Positions 34,720 through 44,188 are shown, counted from the first letter of the stretch. The stretch: DNA of 64,000 bases from Bacteroidia bacterium (GCA_030426345.1 JAUHYU010000005.1:1-64000), one strand, 5' to 3'. Made by a program: numbers and translations. The notes: generated by a model from the letters alone, not told the origin.

Positions 34720-35537
34720 GCTATCGCTCTGTTTAATTTTCCCGATACCAAACCTTCATCATCCAATTCGCAGTTTTCAAATCCTATTTCTTTCAAATTT
34801 TCCCTGATGGATTTTTCATGGGTTTTCAATGCTTTTAACTGCTCTTTTGGCACTTCGATCTTAGCAACCTCCCCGAAGTGACGCACCCGAACCTCCTCAA
34901 AACCAAGGGAATTCAGCATATTCTCAGCTTCTTCTATTTGTCGCAATTTTTCTACAGTCACTTCCTGTCCATAGGGAATTCTGCTGCTCAGACATGGGCT
35001 GGCAGGCTTGTCCCACGTAGGCAAATCGAAATACAGCGCCATTTCCCTAATGTCCTTTTTGGTAAACTTGCAATCGGCTAAAGGCTTCAAAACTCTAAAT
35101 TCCTTCGCAGCTTTGATACCTGGACGGTAGTCGCCAAGGTCATCGAAATTCTGACCGTTCAAGATGTCCGTTCCGGGATATTTATCTGCAATCAGTTTCA
35201 ATTCGTCATACAAAGTGAATTTACAGAAATAGCACCTGTTGATGGGATTGGAAGCATAATTGGGGTTTTCCAGTTCATGGGTTTGCACCATCTCCAAGTT
35301 GATATCCAACTGTTCACAAAATGCTTTTCCTATTTCCAGGTCCTTTCTTTTCAAGCTCGGTGAATCTGCGATTACCGCCAAGGCGTTTTCTTTACCCAAA
35401 TATTTTCTGGCTAGAAAAGCAACCAAACACGAATCTACCCCACCGGAAAAAGCCACGATCACCTTTGTGCAGTTGGTCTGAAACCAATCTTCTACCTGTT
35501 GTATTTTGACTTTTATTTGATCTGTTTCCACTTTCAT
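34716..35537 (-). CDS. larE: ATP-dependent sacrificial sulfur transferase LarE
   Basis: LarE adenylates the carboxylates of the LarB product and inserts sulfur. The PP-loop is FSGGVDSCL near residue 34. Three cysteines stand out: CYFCK (CxxC) and PASPCLSSRIPYG. In Lactobacillus LarE the last position is the sacrificial Cys; in some bacteria three Cys bind a 4Fe-4S cluster, which the CxxC plus C pattern here suggests. I chose ATG at 35537 (MKVETDQ) over the TTG at 35555; 273 residues. It is the first gene of the run. A larA racemase gene is not in the window. Confidence 0.93.
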   Translation of the reverse strand: MKVETDQIKVKIQQVEDWFQTNCTKVIVAFSGGVDSCLVAFLARKYLGKENALAVIADSPSLKRKDLEIGKAFCEQLDINLEMVQTHELENPNYASNPINRCYFCKFTLYDELKLIADKYPGTDILNGQNFDDLGDYRPGIKAAKEFRVLKPLADCKFTKKDIREMALYFDLPTWDKPASPCLSSRIPYGQEVTVEKLRQIEEAENMLNSLGFEEVRVRHFGEVAKIEVPKEQLKALKTHEKSIRENLKEIGFENCELDDEGLVSGKLNRAIA

Positions 35538-35789
35538 TTCTATGCTACATTTCAATGATGGATAATAGATTAATCAATAAATACCCCTCATTGTTTGAGA
35601 AGCTAAATATATCTATTATTTAAATGATGCGCCAAAGTTAAGATTGAAATCATAACGAATATTCATCTAACCCATTTCAAAAAAACAAATTGATGTGCCC
35701 TTCTGAACGAATAGACCAAATAAATTGGAAAGTATGAATTATTATGCCTTTTTTTGTGATTCACTGAAACAACAAATAATCAATAGTTT

Positions 35790-37172
35790 ATGGCGGCGGA
35801 CAGAAGCAAATTCTCGAATAAGTTTGGGTTCATCGCGGCAGCGGCCGGCAGCGCAGTAGGCCTTGGCAATATCTGGAAATTTCCATTTGAGGTTGGAAAT
35901 GGAGGTGGTTCTGCTTTTCTGATCGTTTATCTCGTATTCTGCTTTGTGTTGTGCTATCCCATTCTTGTTACAGAAATCGCCATAGGGCGAAAATCTCAAA
36001 AAAGTGCCGCTATGGCATTCAAGCCTTTGGGTCACCCGAGGTGGTCTATCGTTGGGATTCTGGGTGTTTTTTGTGGTGTGCTTATTCTTTCCTTTTATAA
36101 TATAGTGGCAGGCTGGGTGCTTGGATATTTTGTGGAAATGCTGTTGGGAAATTTTGACATAGGTAAAAACTTTGGCACCTATATTCAGGACATTGCCGAA
36201 GTTGGCGGGTATACCATCGCATTTTTGATTGCGACAACTTATATCGTTTCCATGGGTGTCACAAAAGGTATCGAAAAGGCAAGCAAGCTCCTTATGCCTG
36301 TGCTTTTGGCCATAATCATTATACTTACCATTTATGCTTTTACATTGGACGGGGCATCAGAAGGTATTCATTTTTACCTTGTTCCTGATTTTTCGAAGCT
36401 CAACCTCAATGTGATCTATCGGGCATTGGGACAATCCTTCTTTTCGTTATCCCTTGGTCTTGGTGCCATGATGACTTATGGCAGCTACTTGAGCAGCAAA
36501 GAAAATATAGCTTCAGCAGGAGTGTACATCACTTTGGCAGATGTGGGTATCGCATTTTTGGCAGGATTGATGATTTTTCCATTTGTATTCTCTCAGGGCC
36601 TCACTCCCGAAGGTGGCGCAGGATTGATTTTCATTACGATGCCTGGAATTTTTGAAACAATGGGGCCTACACTTGGTGTTGTCATTGGCTCGCTATTTTT
36701 CTTACTCTTAGCTTTTGCGGCACTGACATCGACCATCTCCCTGATGGAATTACCGGTTGCCTACATGGTGGACAAACATAAAATCAAACGAAAAAAAGCA
36801 GTTTGGTATTCTGCTGGCATTATATTCCTTCTTGGCATTCCATCCATGCTGGGCAATGGATATTCGGAATACTTCACGAGCTTCATCACCTATGTTGGCG
36901 CAGAAAAGCCTGTAAACTTTATGGATTTCGTGACGGATGTTGCGTCTAATACACTATTGCCGTTTGGTGGATTGATGGTGAGCATTTTTGCTATCTATGC
37001 CTGGAAGAGACAAAAATTATTTAAAGAGCTCTCTGTTGGCAACCCAAATTTTACAAAAACCTTCCTTTCCCGATATATCGCATTTTCATTAAAATATATC
37101 TGTCCTCCAATCCTGGGAATAATCTTTATCATCACGGTTTTAGAGATATTTTTTGGCGTGAAAATTTTGTGA
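35790..37172 (+). CDS. Sodium-dependent symporter, NSS (neurotransmitter:Na+ symporter) family
   Basis: The 460-residue protein has about 11-12 membrane segments. The first segment carries the NSS sodium- and substrate-site motif AAAAGSAVGLGNIWKFPF, followed by NGGGSAFLIVYL and ETEIAIGRKS-like sequence (VTEIAIGRKS). LeuT-fold members import amino acids or related small molecules with Na+. The first gene-proximal ATG is at 35790 and there is a 250-bp upstream gap with no clear promoter. The substrate is unknown. Confidence 0.94.
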   Translation: MAADRSKFSNKFGFIAAAAGSAVGLGNIWKFPFEVGNGGGSAFLIVYLVFCFVLCYPILVTEIAIGRKSQKSAAMAFKPLGHPRWSIVGILGVFCGVLILSFYNIVAGWVLGYFVEMLLGNFDIGKNFGTYIQDIAEVGGYTIAFLIATTYIVSMGVTKGIEKASKLLMPVLLAIIIILTIYAFTLDGASEGIHFYLVPDFSKLNLNVIYRALGQSFFSLSLGLGAMMTYGSYLSSKENIASAGVYITLADVGIAFLAGLMIFPFVFSQGLTPEGGAGLIFITMPGIFETMGPTLGVVIGSLFFLLLAFAALTSTISLMELPVAYMVDKHKIKRKKAVWYSAGIIFLLGIPSMLGNGYSEYFTSFITYVGAEKPVNFMDFVTDVASNTLLPFGGLMVSIFAIYAWKRQKLFKELSVGNPNFTKTFLSRYIAFSLKYICPPILGIIFIITVLEIFFGVKIL

Positions 37173-37272
37173 TTCATTTCTTGCTATAATTCTATCCTGC
37201 GCTGTAAGTCGGTGAGGCTGTTTTTTGCAATTAATTTTTTATAAATTTATACAGCCCCAAAAATCACCCACC

Positions 37273-38178
37273 ATGAAAACATCAAGACGTAACTTTATTC
37301 AAAAATCCATACTGACCACCGTAGGTTTATCCATGGCCCAACGGACACTTTTCGCAAGTATTTTGACCGATGAGCTGCCCTACAAAATGTCTCTAATTAG
37401 AAACAATATTGGCTTCTTTACAGAAAAAGGTGGAACTATCGGATGGATGATCTCAAAGAACGGAATAGTCGTGGTAGATACCCAGTTTCCCGAACAGTCC
37501 GAGCATTTGATAGCGGAAATCCAAAAACAATCGGATCGCAAGATTGATCTTTTAATCAATACTCACCATCATGGCGACCACTCCTCCGGGAATATCGCTT
37601 ACAAAGGACGGACAAATGTCCTCGTAGCTCATGAAAACTCAAAGAAAAACCAAATGCGCGTGGCCAAGGAACGCGGCCAAGAAGACAAACAGCTATATCC
37701 TGACACCACATTTGACAATTCTTGGAGCAAAAAAATAGATGGTGAAACCATCACCCTTAGTTACTTTGGCCCAGCACATACTGATGGAGATGCTGTCATA
37801 CATTTCGAAAATGCTAATATCGCCCACATGGGTGACCTCATGTTCAATCGACGGTTTCCTTTTATTGATAAATCAGCCGGTGCATCCGTAAAAAACTGGA
37901 TTGAGGTTTTGGCAAGTGCCCAAAAAGCGTATAGTAAAGACACCATATTTATCTTTGGCCACTCCGATAATGGGTTCGACGTTATTGGCAATATGGAAGA
38001 TATCAAAGCCTTCCAAAACTATTTGTATAGGTTGTTGGATACCGTTCAGGCTGAAATAAAAGCAGGCAAAAGCGAGGAAGAAATCATGGAAATCCAAAGC
38101 ATTAAAGGTGCTGATGAGTGGAAAGGGGATGGCATAAAACGAAGCCTCTCTGCTACTTATCAAGAGCTGGCATCTTGA
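37273..38178 (+). CDS. Tat-exported metallo-beta-lactamase-fold hydrolase
   Basis: I chose ATG at 37273 because it gives a Tat signal (MKTSRRNFIQKSILTTVGLS); the track start adds 16 unlikely residues. The length is 301 residues. The zinc motif is NTHHHGDHSSGN, with further ligands in FGPAHTDGDAV (His), HMGDLMF (Asp) and IFGHSD (His). The fold covers hydrolases such as beta-lactamases and quorum-quenching lactonases; the loop lengths do not point to one. The Tat route implies a folded, metal-loaded protein exported to the periplasm. Its last 19 bases overlap the convergent K+ channel gene. Confidence 0.9.
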   Translation: MKTSRRNFIQKSILTTVGLSMAQRTLFASILTDELPYKMSLIRNNIGFFTEKGGTIGWMISKNGIVVVDTQFPEQSEHLIAEIQKQSDRKIDLLINTHHHGDHSSGNIAYKGRTNVLVAHENSKKNQMRVAKERGQEDKQLYPDTTFDNSWSKKIDGETITLSYFGPAHTDGDAVIHFENANIAHMGDLMFNRRFPFIDKSAGASVKNWIEVLASAQKAYSKDTIFIFGHSDNGFDVIGNMEDIKAFQNYLYRLLDTVQAEIKAGKSEEEIMEIQSIKGADEWKGDGIKRSLSATYQELAS

Positions 38179-38840
38179 GCTGATCTGTGGCTCAAATATT
38201 TCCCAACCAATATGGCCATTACTATAGTCAAATAAAACTGTCCTGTGAGCGCCTCCAAAACTGCTATTTTTTGTCCCAAAACGGAGGTAGGGACGAAATC
38301 CCCATATCCGATAGTGGTAAGTGTGACAAAACTGAAATAGAACATGTCTTCAATTCCTGATCTATGCGATAAATCCACATTGGTGGTATCAGGATATGTG
38401 ATATCCATCAAGGCAAAAACTAAAAAAGCCATTACCCCTATCATAAAATATCCAGCAAATGCTCCAATGATCACGGAAGGTGTTATTTTTTTAGAATTCA
38501 ATAAATCCTTAAAAAGGGAAAAGCTTATGACTGAAAAATATGCAGATAAACTTATGTAAGCTACACGGGCCAAATCATTAGATTCATTATTGCTATTCCA
38601 AATAAAAATAAAAACCACCAAGACGAAAACCATCACATATACCACATAGCTTCTTTCAGTTGTCGTTTGAATTATAGCTATACTGGAAATAATTAGGATC
38701 GTAATTAAAATGGGAAATGGCACTGAAACGAAAAATATTTTTTCCACAACCTCCGGAAGAATAAAAAATGTGAGCAACCCTACCAGAAATATTGGATGTC
38801 TATTATCTCGTAACCAGTTTTTAACTATATGATTTTGCAT
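38160..38840 (-). CDS. Two-pore-helix-type potassium channel (ion_trans_2)
   Basis: The 226-residue protein has about six or seven hydrophobic segments. Only the last pair frames a pore loop with selectivity filter TIGYGD (FVTLTTIGYGDFVPTS). There is no arginine-rich S4 and no C-terminal RCK domain, unlike the channel at 7462. The short tail ends SAQDASS. It probably forms a tetrameric K+ pore in the inner membrane. It is a single gene convergent with the MBL gene. Confidence 0.88.
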   Translation of the reverse strand: MQNHIVKNWLRDNRHPIFLVGLLTFFILPEVVEKIFFVSVPFPILITILIISSIAIIQTTTERSYVVYVMVFVLVVFIFIWNSNNESNDLARVAYISLSAYFSVISFSLFKDLLNSKKITPSVIIGAFAGYFMIGVMAFLVFALMDITYPDTTNVDLSHRSGIEDMFYFSFVTLTTIGYGDFVPTSVLGQKIAVLEALTGQFYLTIVMAILVGKYLSHRSAQDASS

Positions 38841-38904
38841 CGATTAAAGATAATTAGAAACATATTCTTTCAAATACTATTTGGAAGTAAAACACATTTC
38901 CATG

Positions 38905-41166
38905 TTAAAACCAAAACCCCATGTTCAAATTCGTCCTAAGTTTTGGTTCCTTTGTATCCTTTGCCATTGAAAAGGATATTGGGCCAAATGGGCTATTGTA
39001 CCCAAAAGATATCCCGTAGCCAAGCCTCCGTCGTTCTCCACCGAGATAATCATCTAAGGTAATATCATAAAAAAGCTCCATGGGATATTGCACATCTACG
39101 TAGTTGGCCATCGCACTCACAAACAGGTTATCCACCACTTCATATTGCAGCACCAGTTTCGATAGAAAATAATTTGGGGTGATATATTGTTTGTCAGATG
39201 CCCCCCAAAACTCTGTGGTATTAACAAACCGCGGATTAAATCCCCCAACAAAAGAATAATCAGTAATGTTACTTTTAATGTCTCCCAATGTGGAAAGGAC
39301 CATTTCGTTTTTAGCCCTGATCGAAAGCTTTCTATTCACCCTGAAAATATAAGTAAAGGAGGCCTCAAGAGTTACAAAAGGGTCAATATCTTCATTGATT
39401 GTAAGTTTTCGGGTGGATACGGTATCGGAAATTATTTGAACAGTTTTGTTTTTGACATTCAAAACACTCTTGGCAGAAGCATGGAAATCCATGCCTTTTC
39501 TTGGGTAAAATGGCCGATCAAAGCTGTTGTACTTTGCAAAGAATACTACGCCAATATCTCTATTTTTTATTTTCTTAACCTCTCTAGTCAACTCACCTAC
39601 GACCGGGGTAAGTTCGGTAAATTCCAGTTGTACTGTACCTCCAAAAGTGAAATTCTGAAAATAGGTGGATTGAATGGTTAGGTATGGATTAAAATAGTCG
39701 GCATCAAACGTAGAAAGTTCAATATCACCTTCAAAATAGGGAAGGTCATTATTGCTAAAATCAAACCCGAGAGCAATCCCAGCATCTTGTCTTGGCCCAA
39801 TATATTTTAGATAGCTCAGGTTTAACCTGGCACTTTTAGAAAAATCAAACTCCAGCAATGTGCGGGATTGGGGCATAAACAAATTTCGATATGTGATGCT
39901 GGCATTTATCCCCACATCATTTTCCGAGTCATAATGTGCAGCTATCTTTAACTTGCCATCCGAGGCTTCTTTCACTTTTATTTTTAATTCATACTTTGGG
40001 CCTTCGCGCACGATTTCGTAGGTGGCTTTTTTAAAATATTGGGTGCCGATTAGATTAGAAATTCTATTCTCAATTTCATCTAAAGTAAGAACTGTGCCTT
40101 CCTTTATCTTCATTTTTTGCTTGATCAGATCAGATGAAAACTTTTCATTTCCTTCGATCACTATTTCTGAAATTAAGTACGCTTCCTTTTGAGGCAAGGC
40201 ATGTACTTCAGGCAGAGGTCCAATTTTTCTAAGAGAATCCGCCAAAGTCCTGAAAGTGGCTGCATATTGTTGCCCCGCTTCGTCTCCTTTTTCTAAAATT
40301 TGTTTGCCCTGCTTAAAACTGATGGTTTGATATCCTTCCAAATCTGGCTCTATGTAAATATCCACCAGCTTTTTTTGCTTTCTAGAATCAAGGGCACTTG
40401 TCACAAGAGCAGATTGACTTAAAAGAGAAATGAGGCTATTGAGTTCATCTTTGGGGTTTAGATCACTACTTACAAATACACCGATCACGATATCAGCGCC
40501 CATTGCTTTTATTTCATCAACCGGAAAGTTGCGTACCAATCCTCCATCCACAAGCAATCGCCCATCTAATTCTACAGGTGTAAAAAAGGTCGGGATAGCC
40601 ATACTGGCCCTGATAGCTTCCGGTAGTGAACCATGATTCAGCACCATGGGTTCGCCGGTAGCAATGTCTGTTGCCACGCACGCAAAAGGTATGGGCAATT
40701 CATTAAAATCTTCAATGTCATGTACAGATCTGGTAAGCCGAGATAAAAGTTCAGAAAGCTTTTGTCCATCGATCAAGCCTCTTGGCAATCCTACTTTGGT
40801 TCCATAAATTGGCAATTCAACCATGTATCTACCATAGTATTCCTTTTCTTCATAGGCTACTTCATTGAGCGGGATTTTATTGCTCAATATTGACTCCCAA
40901 TCTATACTCAAAGCTATTTCCTCGATCTCATCGGCCGTGTATCCAATAGCATACAACCCTCCCACAATACCGCCCATGCTCGTTCCTGTGACATAATCCG
41001 GAGTAAGCCCTGCCTCTTCCAACGCCCGGATTATGCCGATGTGTGCCAACCCCTTAGCCCCACCTCCACTTAAAACCAAGCCAACCTTAGGCCTTTTCCC
41101 ATCCTGAGCAAAGACAGATTGGATTGTATAGAAAATCAACAGAAAAAATAATGGATATTTTGTCAT
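38905..41166 (-). CDS. Patatin-like phospholipase fused to POTRA and Omp85-type barrel (PlpD-like)
   Basis: The 753-residue protein has a signal peptide (FFLLIFYTIQSVFAQDG). Residues ~25-230 are a patatin phospholipase: oxyanion loop GLVLSGGGAKGLAH, nucleophile in GTSMGG and catalytic Asp in VDGGLVRNFP. A POTRA domain follows (SEIVIEGNEKFSSDLIKQKM, ~330-400), then a C-terminal beta-barrel of about 350 residues ending in NMGFWF. The order matches PlpD of Pseudomonas, a type Vd autotransporter in which the barrel exports the lipase. Whether the patatin faces the periplasm or is released cannot be seen. It is a single gene on the minus strand. Confidence 0.93.
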   Translation of the reverse strand: MTKYPLFFLLIFYTIQSVFAQDGKRPKVGLVLSGGGAKGLAHIGIIRALEEAGLTPDYVTGTSMGGIVGGLYAIGYTADEIEEIALSIDWESILSNKIPLNEVAYEEKEYYGRYMVELPIYGTKVGLPRGLIDGQKLSELLSRLTRSVHDIEDFNELPIPFACVATDIATGEPMVLNHGSLPEAIRASMAIPTFFTPVELDGRLLVDGGLVRNFPVDEIKAMGADIVIGVFVSSDLNPKDELNSLISLLSQSALVTSALDSRKQKKLVDIYIEPDLEGYQTISFKQGKQILEKGDEAGQQYAATFRTLADSLRKIGPLPEVHALPQKEAYLISEIVIEGNEKFSSDLIKQKMKIKEGTVLTLDEIENRISNLIGTQYFKKATYEIVREGPKYELKIKVKEASDGKLKIAAHYDSENDVGINASITYRNLFMPQSRTLLEFDFSKSARLNLSYLKYIGPRQDAGIALGFDFSNNDLPYFEGDIELSTFDADYFNPYLTIQSTYFQNFTFGGTVQLEFTELTPVVGELTREVKKIKNRDIGVVFFAKYNSFDRPFYPRKGMDFHASAKSVLNVKNKTVQIISDTVSTRKLTINEDIDPFVTLEASFTYIFRVNRKLSIRAKNEMVLSTLGDIKSNITDYSFVGGFNPRFVNTTEFWGASDKQYITPNYFLSKLVLQYEVVDNLFVSAMANYVDVQYPMELFYDITLDDYLGGERRRLGYGISFGYNSPFGPISFSMAKDTKEPKLRTNLNMGFWF

Positions 41167-41332
41167 CTGATCGTTGCAAAAAAAATCTTGATGTAAAGAT
41201 AAATGACTAACCTACAGAACAAAAATTAATTATATAGATGGTAAAATACCTTTCACCATCTCACAGAGATAAATTGGAAACACACCGAAAATGTTTTCAA
41301 AAGCCATTAAATTTCCATGAAAATTTCTTTTA

Positions 41333-41800
41333 GTGGCTGAAGAATACGATAGCAAAACCATTAAAGTGCCAAAATTTGAAGAATCTGCAGGCTTTTATAC
41401 CACCAAGCAGAGGAGTAAAATTATGTCTAAAATCAGGGCAAAAAACACAAAACCCGAATTGGCATTTCGCAAAGCGCTCTATGCACATAATGTAAGATAT
41501 CGGGTACACTGTAAGAAGCTACCCGGCAAACCGGACATTTCTAACTTGGCCAAGAAATTTGTGGTTTTTATTGACGGGGAGTTTTGGCACGGACATAACT
41601 GGAATGAGAAGAAAACCAAGATAAAATCCAATCGGGGGTTTTGGATACCGAAGATCGAACGCAATATGCAGCGCGACCGAGAAGTCAATGAACGATTAAA
41701 AGTCATGGGTTTTAGGGTCTTTCGGTTTTGGGAAAGCGAACTGAAAAAAGACCTTGAAGGGTGTGTGCAAAAGGTAAATGAATATATTATCTCTTTATGA
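41333..41800 (+). CDS. vsr: Very short patch repair endonuclease (Vsr-like)
   Basis: The 155-residue protein matches Vsr, which nicks DNA beside T:G mismatches created by deamination of 5-methylcytosine. Visible blocks are QRSKIMSKIRAKNTKPELAFRKAL, YRVHCKKLPGKPDIS and the Asp/His core VVFIDGEFWHGHNW, then NMQRDREVNERLKVMGFRVF and RFWESEL. The start is GTG at 41333. In Escherichia vsr sits with dcm; no cytosine methyltransferase is in the window. It is a lone plus-strand gene in a leftward region, preceded by an AAAAGCC-CCATG unit and followed by a perfect palindrome. Acquisition by transfer is possible. Confidence 0.9.
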   Translation: MAEEYDSKTIKVPKFEESAGFYTTKQRSKIMSKIRAKNTKPELAFRKALYAHNVRYRVHCKKLPGKPDISNLAKKFVVFIDGEFWHGHNWNEKKTKIKSNRGFWIPKIERNMQRDREVNERLKVMGFRVFRFWESELKKDLEGCVQKVNEYIISL

Positions 41801-41842
41801 ACCAAACGCAGATTGGTCTGGCAGTGCGACAGGCGAGAATAA

Positions 41843-41880
41843 AAAAAGCCTTCAAAATCCATGGATTTTGAAGGCTTTTT
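41843..41880. terminator. Perfect 38-bp palindromic bidirectional terminator
   Basis: Head-to-head arms of AAAAGCCTTCAAAATCCA, extended by one A/T pair. It lies between vsr and the convergent S46 peptidase gene, with T-runs on both sides. The core 36 bases are identical to the element at 5004-5039. Confidence 0.85.
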
Positions 41881-41920
41881 GGCACTTGCAGAACTAAGCA
41901 ATCCTCAATACTTAACGAAA

Positions 41921-44131
41921 TCAATTTGCCTTTGTTTGTGCACTGCCGTTTTTGATAATGGTCATTTCATCGATCAGATGTGACGCACCGGCAAATTTAT
42001 CTATGATGAACAGAATATATCTGATGTCCACATTGATGCATCTCTGAATTACAGGCTCAAAAGCAATATCGCCGCTCATCGCCTCCCAATTGCCATCGAA
42101 AGCGGTACCAATCAGTTGTCCAGAGCCGTTGATCACCGGGCTTCCGGAATTGCCACCAGTGATGTCGTTATTGGTTATAAAATTGACATAGAGCTTACCG
42201 TTAGTGCCATATTGTCCATAATCCTTCGCTTCATACAAAGCTTTTAATTTAGGAGCCACAATGAATTCAGGATTGGTTGAATCCTCTTTTTCCATCACCC
42301 CTTCCAGTGTTGTGAGATAATTATAGTGTACCGCATCCCTTGGATTATAACTTGAAACTTTGCCATAAGTGAGCCTCATTGTCGAGTTGGCATCTGGATA
42401 GTATTTCTTATCTTTGTTCATCTTGCGGAGTGCCGCTATGAAATTTCTCCTGCCGAAATCCAATTGGCTAAGTGCCCCCCCTCTTTTTTCAGCAATATTT
42501 TTGTACGACTCATACACAGAATTGGCAAGGATATATCCAGGATCACTTTCCAATACCTCTGCACTTGGATTGGCATAAAAAGCCATCATTTTTCCATGAT
42601 TTACCAATATAGAATTAGAAAATATAAATGTGGAAAATGCATCATAGTCACTTGCCGAAGATGCCTTAAATCCATCCATCAGGTCGGATTCATTATGGAA
42701 TATGTTGCTGGCAGCTCTAAATCCTTTCGGGATGTAGGTCGTGTCGATGTCTTGCAGAAACAAGGCTGTCATGGCAGCTAATACCTGCTGGTCTATCTTG
42801 GGGTTATAATCTTTGAAAAAGTGCTCTGAGATGACCTTATAGTTTTCTATGGATTTTTGAGCCTTTTCAGGGTCTTCATCCTTCAATGCCTGTATCAAAC
42901 CACTCATTTTATAACTTGAGCTAACCAACTCTACACCAAAGCCAGCTTCGATATGATAATAAAATGGCAAATTATACTTTTCAATTTCATCATATGCCTT
43001 GCCGATTTCTGTCACAGGGTCTCCATATTCCTTTTCACGTGATTTTTTATCATGAATCCAATTAGAAACATTTCGCTCGATTTCTACCTTTTTATCGTAT
43101 ACATCTAGGTCTTTGAGTCCCTTGGTCTGGCCGATAAAGTATTTCCAATAATTGCTAATCCTCGCATATTTCGAGGCATACGCTAATCTCACCGCTGGGT
43201 CAGCATCCATGCCTTCCTTCATTATTTCTAGTTTTTTACCACGGATTTTTACCCTTGCAGGATTAGTTTCTTCAATGGCTAAATCCACGCCAAAAGAAGT
43301 GAGGTAGCGGTTGGTCGACCCGGGATATCCAAAAACCATAGCGAAATCATTTTCTTGCACGCCATCCAAAGAAACAGGCAAATGGTGCTTTGGCTTCAAT
43401 GGAATATTTTCTGGGGAATATTCTGCGGGTTTTCCATCTGGGCCACTATATACTCTAAACAATGAAAAATCCCCCGTGTGCCTTGGCCACATCCAATTAT
43501 CTGTGTCTCCACCAAATTTACCAATGGATTCCGGAGGTGCCCCAACCAAACGTACATCGTTATAAGTCTCATAAACAAACAAGTAAAATTCATTGCCTTC
43601 ATAGAAGGATTTTACTTTTACATCATAATGAGTATCTCCCTTGGCTTCTGTCTCTATTTCTGTAATTGCCGCATCTATTGTTTCAGTGCGCATATCTTCC
43701 GACATATCGGCTTTTACTTTCTTCAAAACCTTCTTGGTGACATCTTCGATACGTACTAAAAATTGAACAAATAGCCCCTCGTTCGGCAACTCATCGGACT
43801 TGGAAGCTGCCCAAAATCCATTGGTAAGAATGTCGTTTTCTACTGTGCTGTGACCTTGAACATAATCATAACCGCAGTGATGGTTCGTCAGCAACAAGCC
43901 GTCTTTTGAGATAATTTCTCCTGTACAAAAACCACCTCCCAGATTAACAACAGCATCCTTAAGTGACGAATTGTTGACACTATATATTTCATCAGCAGTC
44001 AATTGGAGGCCCATTTTCTCCATGTCCACCTGATTCAACCGCTTGACCAGCAATGGCAACCACATCCCTTCATCTGCAATGGCATTGGTTCCCAGCCCGA
44101 TGCACAATAAAAATATTAATACTTTCTTCAT
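41921..44131 (-). CDS. S46 family dipeptidyl-peptidase, DPP7-like
   Basis: Serine exopeptidase that releases dipeptides from peptide N-termini in the periplasm. The catalytic triad is His in LLLTNHHCGYD, Asp in GDTDNWMWPRHTGDFSLFR and Ser in GGNSGSPVINGSG. The residue deciding specificity lies in IGTAFDGNWEAMSGD: Gly as in DPP7 (hydrophobic P1) rather than Arg as in DPP11 (acidic P1). I chose ATG at 44131, which gives signal peptide MKKVLIFLLCIGLGTNAIAD; 736 residues, close to the usual 712-720. It is 57 bp downstream of the outer-membrane barrel gene on the same strand. Confidence 0.96.
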   Translation of the reverse strand: MKKVLIFLLCIGLGTNAIADEGMWLPLLVKRLNQVDMEKMGLQLTADEIYSVNNSSLKDAVVNLGGGFCTGEIISKDGLLLTNHHCGYDYVQGHSTVENDILTNGFWAASKSDELPNEGLFVQFLVRIEDVTKKVLKKVKADMSEDMRTETIDAAITEIETEAKGDTHYDVKVKSFYEGNEFYLFVYETYNDVRLVGAPPESIGKFGGDTDNWMWPRHTGDFSLFRVYSGPDGKPAEYSPENIPLKPKHHLPVSLDGVQENDFAMVFGYPGSTNRYLTSFGVDLAIEETNPARVKIRGKKLEIMKEGMDADPAVRLAYASKYARISNYWKYFIGQTKGLKDLDVYDKKVEIERNVSNWIHDKKSREKEYGDPVTEIGKAYDEIEKYNLPFYYHIEAGFGVELVSSSYKMSGLIQALKDEDPEKAQKSIENYKVISEHFFKDYNPKIDQQVLAAMTALFLQDIDTTYIPKGFRAASNIFHNESDLMDGFKASSASDYDAFSTFIFSNSILVNHGKMMAFYANPSAEVLESDPGYILANSVYESYKNIAEKRGGALSQLDFGRRNFIAALRKMNKDKKYYPDANSTMRLTYGKVSSYNPRDAVHYNYLTTLEGVMEKEDSTNPEFIVAPKLKALYEAKDYGQYGTNGKLYVNFITNNDITGGNSGSPVINGSGQLIGTAFDGNWEAMSGDIAFEPVIQRCINVDIRYILFIIDKFAGASHLIDEMTIIKNGSAQTKAN

Positions 44132-44188
44132 CTGTTGGTATATTTTAAAAACCTCTAATTGGTCGCTCAATAAGAAGCTGCTAAACTA

